Below are positions 8,894 through 17,650 of a DNA stretch of 64,000 nucleotides, in pieces (within the stretch, counting starts at the first letter, position 1; each line of letters begins with the position of its first letter). Both the position numbers and the translations under genes were made by a program. This DNA comes from Lachnospiraceae bacterium (GTDB lineage: Bacteria; Bacillota; Clostridia; Lachnospirales; Lachnospiraceae). Under the pieces are notes generated by a model. The model was given only the letters and a program-made list of their open reading frames with translations, ran no database searches and was not told the DNA's origin. The stretch covers positions 66,865 to 130,864 of the forward strand of contig SVDZ01000002.1 in NCBI GenBank assembly GCA_015057625.1, read 5' to 3'.

Positions 8894-10223
8894 TTCTGTT
8901 GGTCTTTTGTTAGACTTTTTTACCGGTTTAGTGATTATATGCATGCTTGAAAGAGAGTTTGTTCTGAAGAGCATCTGGAGAAGTATAATTGCCTTGGGGT
9001 TGATAGTAGTTTCAGGAACTGTCATAGGAATGATTCTCACTACCCAGTATTCTGAACCTTTTTTTGAACCAAATACTTTTTTTACTGCATCAACAAATGA
9101 GGGGGCATATTTTCCACTGATTAAAATTGTGATATGTTTTATTGCTTTGGGTATTTGTTGTGAGTTGCCAATTAAAAAATTGATTTTTTCTTTTGTGGGA
9201 GTACAGGTTATTTCGGGCGTGGTTGATTCGACTTGTATACTTGCAATTCCCGGTATTTACAAAATGTTTGTTGCAAGAAAAATTATATCTTTGATTATTA
9301 TTACTGTGGGTGGTGTTGTGGCCATTCGAGGTTTCAAGATAAATATCAATTTTTCTGAAATGTCTAAAAAACTGCTTATTGAGATGGGAGTTCTTTTCTT
9401 TTCTCTGATGGCGTTTGTTGTTTCAATCGTTATCTTTATTAACGGACACGGAGTTCAGAATATCAAACAGATTATAACTCTTATTGCTATTATTATGTGT
9501 CTTGTTATCTTTGCAATCGTGGCTGAAGGTTTAATGTTAGAGATGTCAAAAATGTCTCTTGAAAAAGAAAATGCTATTCTTCAAAGATATAACGAACAAC
9601 AAAAGAGTTACTATGAACTTGTATTAAAAAATGAAGAGGATACAAGAAGGTTCAGACATGATGTTTTGAATCATATTATGTGCCTTGAAAATTATATAGA
9701 TGAGGGAGATATTGAACAGTGCAAGAAGTATTTATCGACTATGACAGAAGAGTTAAATAAGAACAGAAAGCAATTGTTCCATACAGGAAACAAGATTGCG
9801 GATGTTATGCTTACCAATATTCTTGCAAACAAAAAAGAAGATGTCAAAATTAGCGTGACAGGAAATCTTAAGGAAAATCTCAATGTTGAGGATTACGACC
9901 TTGTTGTTGTTATTTCCAATATTCTTAAGAATGCAGTTGAGGCTGTAAATAATCAGAGTGAAGATAGCAACAAATTTATTAATGTTAACTTTATTGTTGG
10001 AAAAAAGTATTTAAGAATAGAAGAACACAATTCCATTGATGCCAATCAGGTTGAGAGTGCACAAAAATTAGAGACTACTAAGGCGGACAAGAAAACCCAT
10101 GGAATCGGAACTAAAAATATCAGGCGAATTGTGGAAAAATATGACGGTGTTTTTAAGACTGAAGTTAAGGAAGATGAATTTGCAGTTATTGTTGAGCTTA
10201 GTCTCAAAAAAATAGCAGCATAA
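8886..10223 (+). CDS. GHKL sensor histidine kinase (AgrC-like)
   Basis: The 445-aa protein has about six or seven N-terminal transmembrane segments (residues 1-215), a dimerisation helix with FRHDVLNH placing the phospho-acceptor His near 258, an N-box NILKNAVEAV near 349 and a GIGTKN G-box near 405. AgrC-type kinases sense peptides through the polytopic domain. The start at 8886 has GGAG six bases upstream and overlaps the regulator gene by 8 bp. There is no AgrB or AgrD gene nearby, so the ligand is unknown; the 19-aa peptide at 7888 is the best local candidate. Confidence 0.92.
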   Translation: MVDSVGLLLDFFTGLVIICMLEREFVLKSIWRSIIALGLIVVSGTVIGMILTTQYSEPFFEPNTFFTASTNEGAYFPLIKIVICFIALGICCELPIKKLIFSFVGVQVISGVVDSTCILAIPGIYKMFVARKIISLIIITVGGVVAIRGFKININFSEMSKKLLIEMGVLFFSLMAFVVSIVIFINGHGVQNIKQIITLIAIIMCLVIFAIVAEGLMLEMSKMSLEKENAILQRYNEQQKSYYELVLKNEEDTRRFRHDVLNHIMCLENYIDEGDIEQCKKYLSTMTEELNKNRKQLFHTGNKIADVMLTNILANKKEDVKISVTGNLKENLNVEDYDLVVVISNILKNAVEAVNNQSEDSNKFINVNFIVGKKYLRIEEHNSIDANQVESAQKLETTKADKKTHGIGTKNIRRIVEKYDGVFKTEVKEDEFAVIVELSLKKIAA

Positions 10224-10235
10224 AATATACTAATT

Positions 10236-10270
10236 AAGGGATATGTGAACTTGATTTACATATCCTTTTT
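10236..10270 (+). terminator. Terminator of the two-component operon
   Basis: An 8-bp stem GGATATGT/ACATATCC (10239-10246 with 10258-10265) is followed by a T-tract. Confidence 0.7.
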
Positions 10271-10283
10271 ATTTTGGTATAAT
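10255..10283 (+). promoter_or_regulatory. Promoter for the 10323-13521 gene group
   Basis: TTTACA (10255-10260), 17 bp and TATAAT (10278-10283) lie 40 bp before the next gene. The -35 overlaps the terminator stem. Confidence 0.6.
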
Positions 10284-10322
10284 GGAAGACAATGTATATG
10301 ACTTATTTGCGAGAGGTTTGTA

Positions 10323-11702
10323 ATGAGACGCATTATTAATGAAATATCAAAAGGGACAAATATTAACCAGAATATTAAGGAGTACCTTAAAGAGTATAAG
10401 CAACTTAATAACCAGTTTGCCTTTGTCAGACTTGCTCTTAACTATTATACCTACTATCAGATGAGACAGGATGGTGATATTAAGAGACAGGGTGTTAAGG
10501 AAGTGGCAGATTCGGTACACAAAGTTATAAAGAATGCTGTACTTGAAGGTTGTATGCCTAAAGAAGAGGCTGTTGAAATCCTTGATAAAGGAAGAGATTA
10601 TATTCTTAAAGAAGTTGGAGCACTCACGTACTATGTCGATGTGTTCAGAGTATATGAGCATGCGCTTAACAGAGCAGAATACAGATTTAAAGAGAGTACA
10701 TTAGATAAAGATTACAGTGATGAGAATCTGTGCAGAATGCTTATGCAATACATTCTTTCAGACGAAGATAACACTGTTATCAACAGCAAGATTGCTGAAG
10801 TGATTGCTGAACTTCCAATCAGAATGACAAAATCAAAATTCTTTGAACATCTCACGAATGGCCTTTCTATCTACAAGGGATCAGATAAAAAGACTTTGGA
10901 TGATTTTATCTATATGATTAAGACCTCGTCTATGATTTCAGATAGTGATGAGTTTGCAACGCTCTTTCCTGAACTTGAAGAGGTTGCGGTATCTTTGAAG
11001 AATATTGATTATGCCGGTATTACAGAGGAAGAGTATAAGTTCTCTATCAGAAACATTGAGGATGTGTCAGTGTTTATAGAGGATGCAATGAATATATGTA
11101 TGATGATTATGGAAATAATGAACGACACATATTCTATTGTATTAACTACAGGCGATCAGGAAAAAGACAAGGTTATGATGGCGTGTACAGAGATTGTTGC
11201 AGCTGTAAATGATCATTTTATTCTTGGGTCTGAAATTGATGAGGAGACAGAGGATATGTTCTCAGTGCTTGAAGGTAGCCAGGAGAGTATGTATCAGAAG
11301 ATTTCTCTGTACAATATAGTTGATGAAATCATCAGTTCATATGGAGAGGTGATTAATGAGGAGAATCTCAATGAAGAATTTGATGATTTGATTAAGTTAT
11401 CGGTTCTTTCATCAGACAGTATTTTTGTTTCTCTTTATGAGAAGAGTGATGAGACTTTGGTTGATGATATGGGACTCGAACAGGTTACAAGTGAGATTGT
11501 TTCAGAATTTAAAAAATTATTTGAAGACAATCCAAAGGCGGTTAACAGAGCGGTTATGAACTCTGTTTTGTCTCAGCTCCCGGTTTTTTTTAATAATATT
11601 AGTGAATTGCAGGATTTTATATATCAAACACTTTATAACTGCAAAGATATGGCAGAGAAGAATGCGTGTGTAGACGTGCTTCACCAGATTATGGAGGAGT
11701 AG
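10323..11702 (+). CDS. Hypothetical all-helical cytoplasmic protein, 459 aa
   Basis: No family is recognised. The protein is acidic, rich in Leu, Glu and Lys and predicted largely alpha-helical, without signal peptide or transmembrane segments. The start has GAGAGG eight bases upstream. It is followed after 13 bp by another unrecognised gene and then by the DUF2953/ytfJ pair, all in one direction and closely spaced, which suggests one transcript. Confidence 0.8.
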   Translation: MRRIINEISKGTNINQNIKEYLKEYKQLNNQFAFVRLALNYYTYYQMRQDGDIKRQGVKEVADSVHKVIKNAVLEGCMPKEEAVEILDKGRDYILKEVGALTYYVDVFRVYEHALNRAEYRFKESTLDKDYSDENLCRMLMQYILSDEDNTVINSKIAEVIAELPIRMTKSKFFEHLTNGLSIYKGSDKKTLDDFIYMIKTSSMISDSDEFATLFPELEEVAVSLKNIDYAGITEEEYKFSIRNIEDVSVFIEDAMNICMMIMEIMNDTYSIVLTTGDQEKDKVMMACTEIVAAVNDHFILGSEIDEETEDMFSVLEGSQESMYQKISLYNIVDEIISSYGEVINEENLNEEFDDLIKLSVLSSDSIFVSLYEKSDETLVDDMGLEQVTSEIVSEFKKLFEDNPKAVNRAVMNSVLSQLPVFFNNISELQDFIYQTLYNCKDMAEKNACVDVLHQIMEE

Positions 11703-11715
11703 GATTGGAGGCCTT

Positions 11716-12039
11716 ATGAGATGGTATAATTATTTATACGTTGGAGAAAAGGCGGACAGGACAAGCGAGGATATTATAGAAAAAATAAAGAACGGAAAGA
11801 TGCAGTTAAACAAATATGCATTGACTTTGCCGTTCAATGACAGCGATGTTTTGGATATAATCCCTACGATTGTTTTAATGCAAAAAAGATATCTGAACTC
11901 AGACATTGTTATAGTTGGAATAGCTGACGGAAAGTCAGAAGCTATGGATCTGATGGAGGAGATTATTATGGAATGTTATAATGAGACTAAGGGATTTGAT
12001 CTTAAGTCGTACATTCTCGAAGGTGGAGTTAGTAGCTGA
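11716..12039 (+). CDS. Hypothetical protein, 107 aa
   Basis: A small soluble protein, MRWYNYLYVGEKA..., with mixed alpha/beta composition. No family is recognised. GGAGG lies seven bases before the ATG, and it is spaced 13 bp from the gene before and 17 bp from the gene after, so it is probably co-transcribed. Confidence 0.8.
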   Translation: MRWYNYLYVGEKADRTSEDIIEKIKNGKMQLNKYALTLPFNDSDVLDIIPTIVLMQKRYLNSDIVIVGIADGKSEAMDLMEEIIMECYNETKGFDLKSYILEGGVSS

Positions 12040-12056
12040 TTGAGGGGTAACTATTT

Positions 12057-12980
12057 ATGGTACATATTTTGTTGGTTATACTTAAGATAATTGGCATTAT
12101 ACTGGCTGTTATTATATGCCTTGTGGGTTTGCTTTTGTTTGTTCCTTTTTCATACGATGGTTTTGTTGAAGTTCAAAACAAAAATGCCACCGGTTTTTTT
12201 AACATTAAATGGATAGCAAAAATAATTTTGTTTAGAATATATGAAGAGAAAAAAGAAGTGCTTTATGTTCTGAAAGTTTTTGGGATTCCATTTTTAAAAG
12301 GAAATCTGACAGGTGAGGATGAAAACAAAGAAAAATCACCAAAGGATAAGAAAAACAATGTGGATGAAGATGAAGAGGAACTAGTGGAAGAGGACGACGA
12401 TGATGTATTTGAAGCCTTGCTTCGTGTTCTTAAGGACGATTCACCAATTCACAATAACGATAAACAACCGTATAATGATTCTACGAGTTCGGAAGAACCG
12501 GGTGAGAGTAAGCTTGACGAGATAAAAAAAGCTATTAAGAATTTTGTTGAGAAAATAAAAGCACTTCCACAAAAGTACAGAGAACTTAAGGAAAATATAA
12601 ATACTTTAAAAAAGAGGGCGAAGAGACTTCGCAAGATTTTGAAGAGTAAGAGATTCAAATATGCTTTTGCATATTCTAAAGAGATTTTGATTAAATTATA
12701 TAATCATATAAAGCCGACTAAACTTGAAGCTGATTTCGTATTTGGATTTGAAGAGCCGGATATGACAGGAAAGGCGTTGGCTGTGTTGGCGGTTATCTGT
12801 GGTACAATAGATGTGGATGCAGACAAAATAAAAATAGTTCCTGATTTTACCGAAAAGAGATTTGAGGGCAAAGGGAAGATTGAAGGCAAGTTCTTACTGG
12901 CAATCGTATTGGCGAGTGCTATAAAGATATATTTTAAAAAAGAAGTTAGAGATGTCGTTAATGGTATCAAAAGGGTATAG
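12057..12980 (+). CDS. DUF2953 domain protein (YtfI-like)
   Basis: The 307-aa protein has one N-terminal transmembrane helix (about residues 4-28), a beta-type segment matching the DUF2953 N-terminus, a long charged acidic/lysine-rich linker (about 80-200) and a C-terminal amphipathic region. In Bacillus and clostridia the DUF2953 gene precedes ytfJ, exactly as here. The role is unknown, perhaps linked to sporulation by context only. Confidence 0.78.
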   Translation: MVHILLVILKIIGIILAVIICLVGLLLFVPFSYDGFVEVQNKNATGFFNIKWIAKIILFRIYEEKKEVLYVLKVFGIPFLKGNLTGEDENKEKSPKDKKNNVDEDEEELVEEDDDDVFEALLRVLKDDSPIHNNDKQPYNDSTSSEEPGESKLDEIKKAIKNFVEKIKALPQKYRELKENINTLKKRAKRLRKILKSKRFKYAFAYSKEILIKLYNHIKPTKLEADFVFGFEEPDMTGKALAVLAVICGTIDVDADKIKIVPDFTEKRFEGKGKIEGKFLLAIVLASAIKIYFKKEVRDVVNGIKRV

Positions 12981-12992
12981 GAGGAGTTTTTT

Positions 12993-13334
12993 ATGGCAGA
13001 AAAAAATGAAACTATTGAAGCGTTACTGAAGGGTATGGAGAGCTACATTACAACAAAGACTACTGTTGGTGAGGCTATTAAAATCGGAGATACTATTATT
13101 CTTCCTTTAGCAGATGTTTCTTTTGGAATGGGGATAGGAGCATTTTCTAAGGATGCAAACAACGCAGGCGGTATGGGAGGAAAAATAAAACCAGCTGCTG
13201 TACTTATTATCAAAGACGGAATGTCAAAGGTAGTAAGCATCAACTCTCAGGACAGTATGACTAAGATTTTGGATATGGTTCCTGATATTGTTGATAAATT
13301 TACAAATAAAGAAGAAGAGGTTATAGTGGAATAA
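12993..13334 (+). CDS. ytfJ: GerW/YtfJ family sporulation protein
   Basis: The 113-aa protein carries the GerW core: TTVGEAIKIGDTIILPLADVSFGMG, then a Gly-rich GGMGGKIKPAAVLII segment. In Bacillus YtfJ is a sporulation-associated protein needed for normal germination. GGAGG precedes the ATG by 7 nt and the gene is 12 bp from the DUF2953 gene. It suggests a spore-forming lineage but does not prove that this strain sporulates. Confidence 0.9.
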   Translation: MAEKNETIEALLKGMESYITTKTTVGEAIKIGDTIILPLADVSFGMGIGAFSKDANNAGGMGGKIKPAAVLIIKDGMSKVVSINSQDSMTKILDMVPDIVDKFTNKEEEVIVE

Positions 13335-13380
13335 TTATTTGGCTATATCATAAGATATATAAAATGCCTATTGGTGTTAT

Positions 13381-13521
13381 ATGCAAAGATTGATTGGTTT
13401 TGCGCTTTTTTGTATTGCTATCGGCATGGCGCTTGCACTTCTTTTGAAAACGACATTCCTTATAGTTAGCATTATTATTGTATGTCTTATACTTGGGTAT
13501 AATTTATTTTGCTGTAAATAA
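13381..13521 (+). CDS. Small membrane protein, 46 aa
   Basis: MQRLIGFALFCIAIGMALAL opens two hydrophobic helices ending in LGYNLFCCK. Similar short proteins ending in LGYNLFCC occur in other clostridia to my recollection. The ribosome binding site is weak. It lies 46 bp after ytfJ and 23 bp before metF. Confidence 0.6.
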   Translation: MQRLIGFALFCIAIGMALALLLKTTFLIVSIIIVCLILGYNLFCCK

Positions 13522-13544
13522 CATTTCTACCAGTGGAGGCAAAA

Positions 13545-14417
13545 ATGAAGATTACTGAAATGTTCAATAAAAACAGACCGGTTCTGTCTTTTGAGGTCTT
13601 TCCGCCTAAGAAGACAAGCCCGATAGAGAGTATAAGTGAAGTGCTTGATGAACTCGGACAGTTAAAGCCGGATTTTATCAGCGTAACTTATGGCGCAGCC
13701 GGCAATGCTGCAAATACGGATACAATAGATATCTGTGAAAAAATTAAAAAGAAATATGGAATTGAGTCTATGGCACATCTCACATGTGTACATGCTACAA
13801 GAGAAAGTGTTGACATTATTCTTGAGGATCTTAAGAAGAGGGATATTACCAATATACTTGCATTAAGAGGAGATATTGTGGAGGGAATGGAACCTCAAAA
13901 GGATTTCCTTCACGCATCGGATTTGGCTGAATATATTAAGGCTAAAAGTGATATTGGAGTATCAGGTGCCTGCTATCCGGAGGTTCATATGGAAGCGGAC
14001 AGCATGAGAGAGGATATTGCGAATCTCAAAATAAAAGTTGACGCAGGAGTTGAACACTTGGTTTCTCAATTGTTTTTTGACAATAACTGTTTCTATGATT
14101 TTATTGAAAAGGTAAGGATTGCAGGAATTAATGTTCCGGTTGAAGCAGGAATTATGCCTGTTACCAGTAAAAAACAGATTGAGAGAATGGTATCAATGTG
14201 TGGCGCAAGTCTTCCTGCAAAGTTTTCGAAAGTGATGCAGAGATTTGAGAATAATCCTGAAGCACTTAGAGATGCGGGAATAGCTTATGCTATTGATCAG
14301 ATTATTGACCTGGTTGCCAATGGAGTAGATGGAGTTCACATCTACACTATGAACAATCCATATATTGCAAGAAAAATATCAGAAGGTGTAAAAAACGTGA
14401 TTGGTCACGATATTTAA
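13545..14417 (+). CDS. metF: Methylenetetrahydrofolate reductase
   Basis: MetF reduces 5,10-methylene-THF to 5-methyl-THF, the methyl donor for methionine synthase. The 290-aa protein shows the TIM-barrel landmarks SFEVFPPK, HLTCVHA, LALRGD, YPEVH and VSQLFFDNN. The ATG at 13545 follows GGAGGCAAAA. It is 2 bp from the reactivation-domain gene, which overlaps metH, so the three form one methionine operon. No SAM riboswitch was seen upstream. Confidence 0.95.
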   Translation: MKITEMFNKNRPVLSFEVFPPKKTSPIESISEVLDELGQLKPDFISVTYGAAGNAANTDTIDICEKIKKKYGIESMAHLTCVHATRESVDIILEDLKKRDITNILALRGDIVEGMEPQKDFLHASDLAEYIKAKSDIGVSGACYPEVHMEADSMREDIANLKIKVDAGVEHLVSQLFFDNNCFYDFIEKVRIAGINVPVEAGIMPVTSKKQIERMVSMCGASLPAKFSKVMQRFENNPEALRDAGIAYAIDQIIDLVANGVDGVHIYTMNNPYIARKISEGVKNVIGHDI

Positions 14418-14419
14418 TT

Positions 14420-15121
14420 ATGGAAAAGAAAGAAATAATAGTTGAATCTATTAATGTTAAGGAGGCTCTTCGCTACTTGGGGTATAATAAGACTGATATT
14501 GACCCAAATATGAAAGAGCTTCTTTCAAATTGTGAAAAAGATTTATTGTCTGTTGCAAGACCTGATTATATTTACAGTGTTTTTAATTTGAAAGATGATT
14601 ATTCTCTTGAAGGTTGTGATTTTGAGTTGGCCGGAGAATCAATTAAGAAACATGTTGATGGATGTAATAAAGTTGTGTTTTTGTGTGTCACTGTGGGTAT
14701 GGGAGTGGACAGGCTTATCAGAAAAAAACAGATTGGAAATATGGCGGAGGCCACTGTAATAGACAGTATGGCCAGTGCGTTTGTGGAACAGGTGTGTGAT
14801 CAAGTGGAAAAAATAATCAGGGAGGAATTTCCGGGTATGGAAATGACCTGGAGATTTGGAATTGGATATGGAGATTTTCCGCTAAATCTACAAAAAAAGT
14901 TCTTAGAAGTGCTACAGGCGCCTAAAAGAATAGGAGTGTGCGTCAATGACAGTATGATGCTTACTCCAACTAAATCTGTTACCTGTGTTATAGGCATTAA
15001 AGATAAAAATGCCTATGAAGACGATGATACAAATAATAAAAATGTTAATAAATGTGATTATTGTAATATGAGAGAAGACTGCCAGTTTAGAGTGAAGGGA
15101 GATTCCTGCCATGGAAATTAG
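14420..15121 (+). CDS. Stand-alone methionine synthase reactivation-domain protein
   Basis: The 233-aa protein matches the C-terminal AdoMet-binding activation domain of cobalamin-dependent MetH (WRFGIGYGDFPL, LTPTKSVTCVIG), here as a separate polypeptide. It ends in a Cys cluster CDYCNMREDC, which may bind a metal or Fe-S centre. In MetH this domain supports reductive methylation of inactive cob(II)alamin. It overlaps metH by 11 bp, indicating coupled translation and supplying the domain that the neighbouring MetH lacks. Confidence 0.88.
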   Translation: MEKKEIIVESINVKEALRYLGYNKTDIDPNMKELLSNCEKDLLSVARPDYIYSVFNLKDDYSLEGCDFELAGESIKKHVDGCNKVVFLCVTVGMGVDRLIRKKQIGNMAEATVIDSMASAFVEQVCDQVEKIIREEFPGMEMTWRFGIGYGDFPLNLQKKFLEVLQAPKRIGVCVNDSMMLTPTKSVTCVIGIKDKNAYEDDDTNNKNVNKCDYCNMREDCQFRVKGDSCHGN

Positions 15122-17537
15122 AGAATTACTGAAAAAAGATTATATTATTTTAGACGGTGCCATGGGTACCATGCTTCAGGGAAAAGGAATGGAGATGGGA
15201 ACTGTACCGGAGACTTTAAACATCACAAAGCCTGAATGGATAATAGATATACATAGTCAGTATATTGAGGCCGGAGCTATGGTTGTTTATGCAAATACTT
15301 TCGGCGCAAACAGATACAAGATGGCAGAGACCGGATACAGCGTTGAAGAACTTATAGGAGCTGCTATTTCAAATGCAAAAAAAGCTTGTGAAGGTACGGA
15401 CTGCAAGGTGGCTTTAGACCTTGGCCCCATAGGACAGCTTCTTGAACCTACGGGAAGTCTTTCATTTGAAGAAGCGTATGATATGTTTAAAGAAGAAATA
15501 CTTGCAGCAAAGGGTGCAGATCTTATTGTAATTGAAACTATGACAGATTTGCTTGAGACTAAAGCAGCTGTTCTTGCAGCAAAAGAAAACTCTGACCTTC
15601 CTGTGTTTTGTACCATGACTTTTGAAAGAAATATGAGAACATTTACGGGTTGTTCGGTTCCGTCGATGGTTCTGACCATTGGAGGACTTGGAGTTGATGC
15701 CATCGGTGTTAACTGCTCCCTTGGTCCTGATGAACTCCTTGGAGTTGTGGAAAAAATAACCGATTGGACAGACATTCCGATTATGGTTAAGCCTAATGCA
15801 GGTTTGCCTGATCCTGTAACAAATCTTTATGATGTATCGCCTGAAGAGTTTGCACAATCTATGAGAAAAATGGCGGAACTTGGAGTTCACGTGTTTGGAG
15901 GATGTTGCGGTACAAATCCTGATTATATTAGGGAAGTGGCGAAGATGCTTGAAGGTGCAAGAGCAGACGGACTTTTTGAAGAGAGGAAAGTTGAAGTGCC
16001 ACTGGCTGTGTGCTCATCTACAAATACAGTTATTGTTGACAGACCTCAAATTATCGGTGAGAGAATTAATCCAACAGGAAAAAAGAGATTTAAAGAGGCT
16101 CTTATCAATAATGATATGGATTATATTATGTCACAGGCCATCGAGCAGATTGAGGGCGGAGCAAATATTTTGGATGTAAATGTTGGGCTTCCGGAAATTG
16201 ACGAGAGGGAAATGATGGTAAGAACTATCAAGACACTTCAGGGAATTGTCGATACCCCACTTCAGATTGACTCTACAAAGCCGGAGGTACTTGAGGCTGC
16301 ACTTCGTGTTTACAATGGAAAACCTATTATCAATTCGGTAAACGGTGAGGAGGAAACTCTCGAAAAGATTTTGCCTCTTGTTAAAAAATACGGGGCCGCA
16401 GTTATCGGACTTGCACTTGATGAAAATGGAATTCCGGACAGTGCAAACGGTCGTGTTGAAATAGCAAAGCGAATTCTTAATAAAGCCTTAGAGTATGGTA
16501 TCAGAAAAGAAAATGTAATCATTGACTGCCTTACTCTAACGGTGTCTGCAGAACAAAAAGCTGCAAAAGAGACATTGAAGGCCATGAGTATTATCAGAGA
16601 CGAATTGGGATTGAAGAATGTTCTTGGGGTTTCAAACATTTCATTTGGACTTCCGAACAGAGAACTTGTAAATAAGACATTCCTTACTATGGCTCTTACA
16701 ATGGGACTGGATCTTCCTATTATCAATCCAAACGTTGCTTCCATGGTGTGGGCTGTCAGAACATACAATGTGCTTGCCGACATTGATAAGAATGCAATGG
16801 AATTTATTGAAGAGTCGTCAAAGGGAGAACTTGAAAAAGAAGTTGTAAAAGAAAAAAAAGGCACTCCGTCATTGGTATCTAAAGATATTAAGTCGGCTGA
16901 AAAACTGGATGAGAGAGGTATGGCAATTCTTCATGCTATGGAAACAGGAATGAAGAATGACGGTAGCAGACTTACAAAGGAATATCTTGAAGATACAGAT
17001 GCGATGGTTATTATCAATGATATGCTTATACCTGCATTGGATGTTGTAGGTGAAAAGTTTGAGAAAAATATTATCTTCCTTCCACAGCTTATTCTTGCCG
17101 CTGATGTTGCTAAAGTTTGCTTTGAGGAAATAAAAACATACATGGCAAATAAGGGCGGAAATACTGAAACAAAGGGAAAGATAATTCTTGCTACAGTTAA
17201 AGGTGACATTCATGATATTGGAAAAAATATAGTAAAGGTAATTTTGGAAAATTATGGATATGATGTTATAGACTTGGGCAGAGATGTAGATTGCCAACTT
17301 ATAGTTGATGAGACTATTAAGCATAATGTTAAATTAGTGGGCTTGTCAGCGTTGATGACTACTACACTTTGTTCAATGGAAGAAACTATCAGACTTTTAA
17401 GAGAAAATAATGTGGATTGCAAAGTTATGGTGGGAGGAGCAGTGCTTACGCCTGATTATGCAATGAGTATTGGTGCAGATTATTACGCAAAAGATGCAAA
17501 GGAAAGCGCAGATATTGCCAAATTAGTTTTGGGTTAA
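15111..17537 (+). CDS. metH: Cobalamin-dependent methionine synthase lacking the reactivation domain
   Basis: The 808-aa protein has a homocysteine-binding module (NCSLGP and GGCCGTN zinc ligands, residues about 1-290), a pterin-binding module (about 310-560) and a cobalamin cap plus Rossmann domain with DIHDIGKNIV near residue 698. It stops after the B12 domain, so it is shorter than the roughly 1,200-aa E. coli enzyme; the missing domain is the preceding gene. The start overlaps that gene. Confidence 0.95.
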   Translation: MEIRELLKKDYIILDGAMGTMLQGKGMEMGTVPETLNITKPEWIIDIHSQYIEAGAMVVYANTFGANRYKMAETGYSVEELIGAAISNAKKACEGTDCKVALDLGPIGQLLEPTGSLSFEEAYDMFKEEILAAKGADLIVIETMTDLLETKAAVLAAKENSDLPVFCTMTFERNMRTFTGCSVPSMVLTIGGLGVDAIGVNCSLGPDELLGVVEKITDWTDIPIMVKPNAGLPDPVTNLYDVSPEEFAQSMRKMAELGVHVFGGCCGTNPDYIREVAKMLEGARADGLFEERKVEVPLAVCSSTNTVIVDRPQIIGERINPTGKKRFKEALINNDMDYIMSQAIEQIEGGANILDVNVGLPEIDEREMMVRTIKTLQGIVDTPLQIDSTKPEVLEAALRVYNGKPIINSVNGEEETLEKILPLVKKYGAAVIGLALDENGIPDSANGRVEIAKRILNKALEYGIRKENVIIDCLTLTVSAEQKAAKETLKAMSIIRDELGLKNVLGVSNISFGLPNRELVNKTFLTMALTMGLDLPIINPNVASMVWAVRTYNVLADIDKNAMEFIEESSKGELEKEVVKEKKGTPSLVSKDIKSAEKLDERGMAILHAMETGMKNDGSRLTKEYLEDTDAMVIINDMLIPALDVVGEKFEKNIIFLPQLILAADVAKVCFEEIKTYMANKGGNTETKGKIILATVKGDIHDIGKNIVKVILENYGYDVIDLGRDVDCQLIVDETIKHNVKLVGLSALMTTTLCSMEETIRLLRENNVDCKVMVGGAVLTPDYAMSIGADYYAKDAKESADIAKLVLG

Positions 17538-17559
17538 AGTAACATCCTGTTATTTTCTG

Positions 17560-17588
17560 TTGAAAGATTGAGATAAAAGAGTTATAAT
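17560..17588 (+). promoter_or_regulatory. Promoter of the MFS transporter gene
   Basis: TTGAAA (17560-17565), 17 bp and TATAAT (17583-17588) lie 63 bp upstream of the ATG. Confidence 0.7.
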
Positions 17589-17650
17589 GTCTATGTTTGC
17601 GTGCAAATCGCATCTAACTACAATAGAAAAGAAAGGTAGAGATTTGAATT

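Noticed and set aside
13500..13545. SAM or B12 riboswitch before the metF operon
   Set aside because: Only 23 bp separate the preceding small ORF from the metF start; no room for a riboswitch.
15287..15890. Long minus-strand ORFs inside metH
   Set aside because: Codon shadow of a strongly conserved gene; no start signal.
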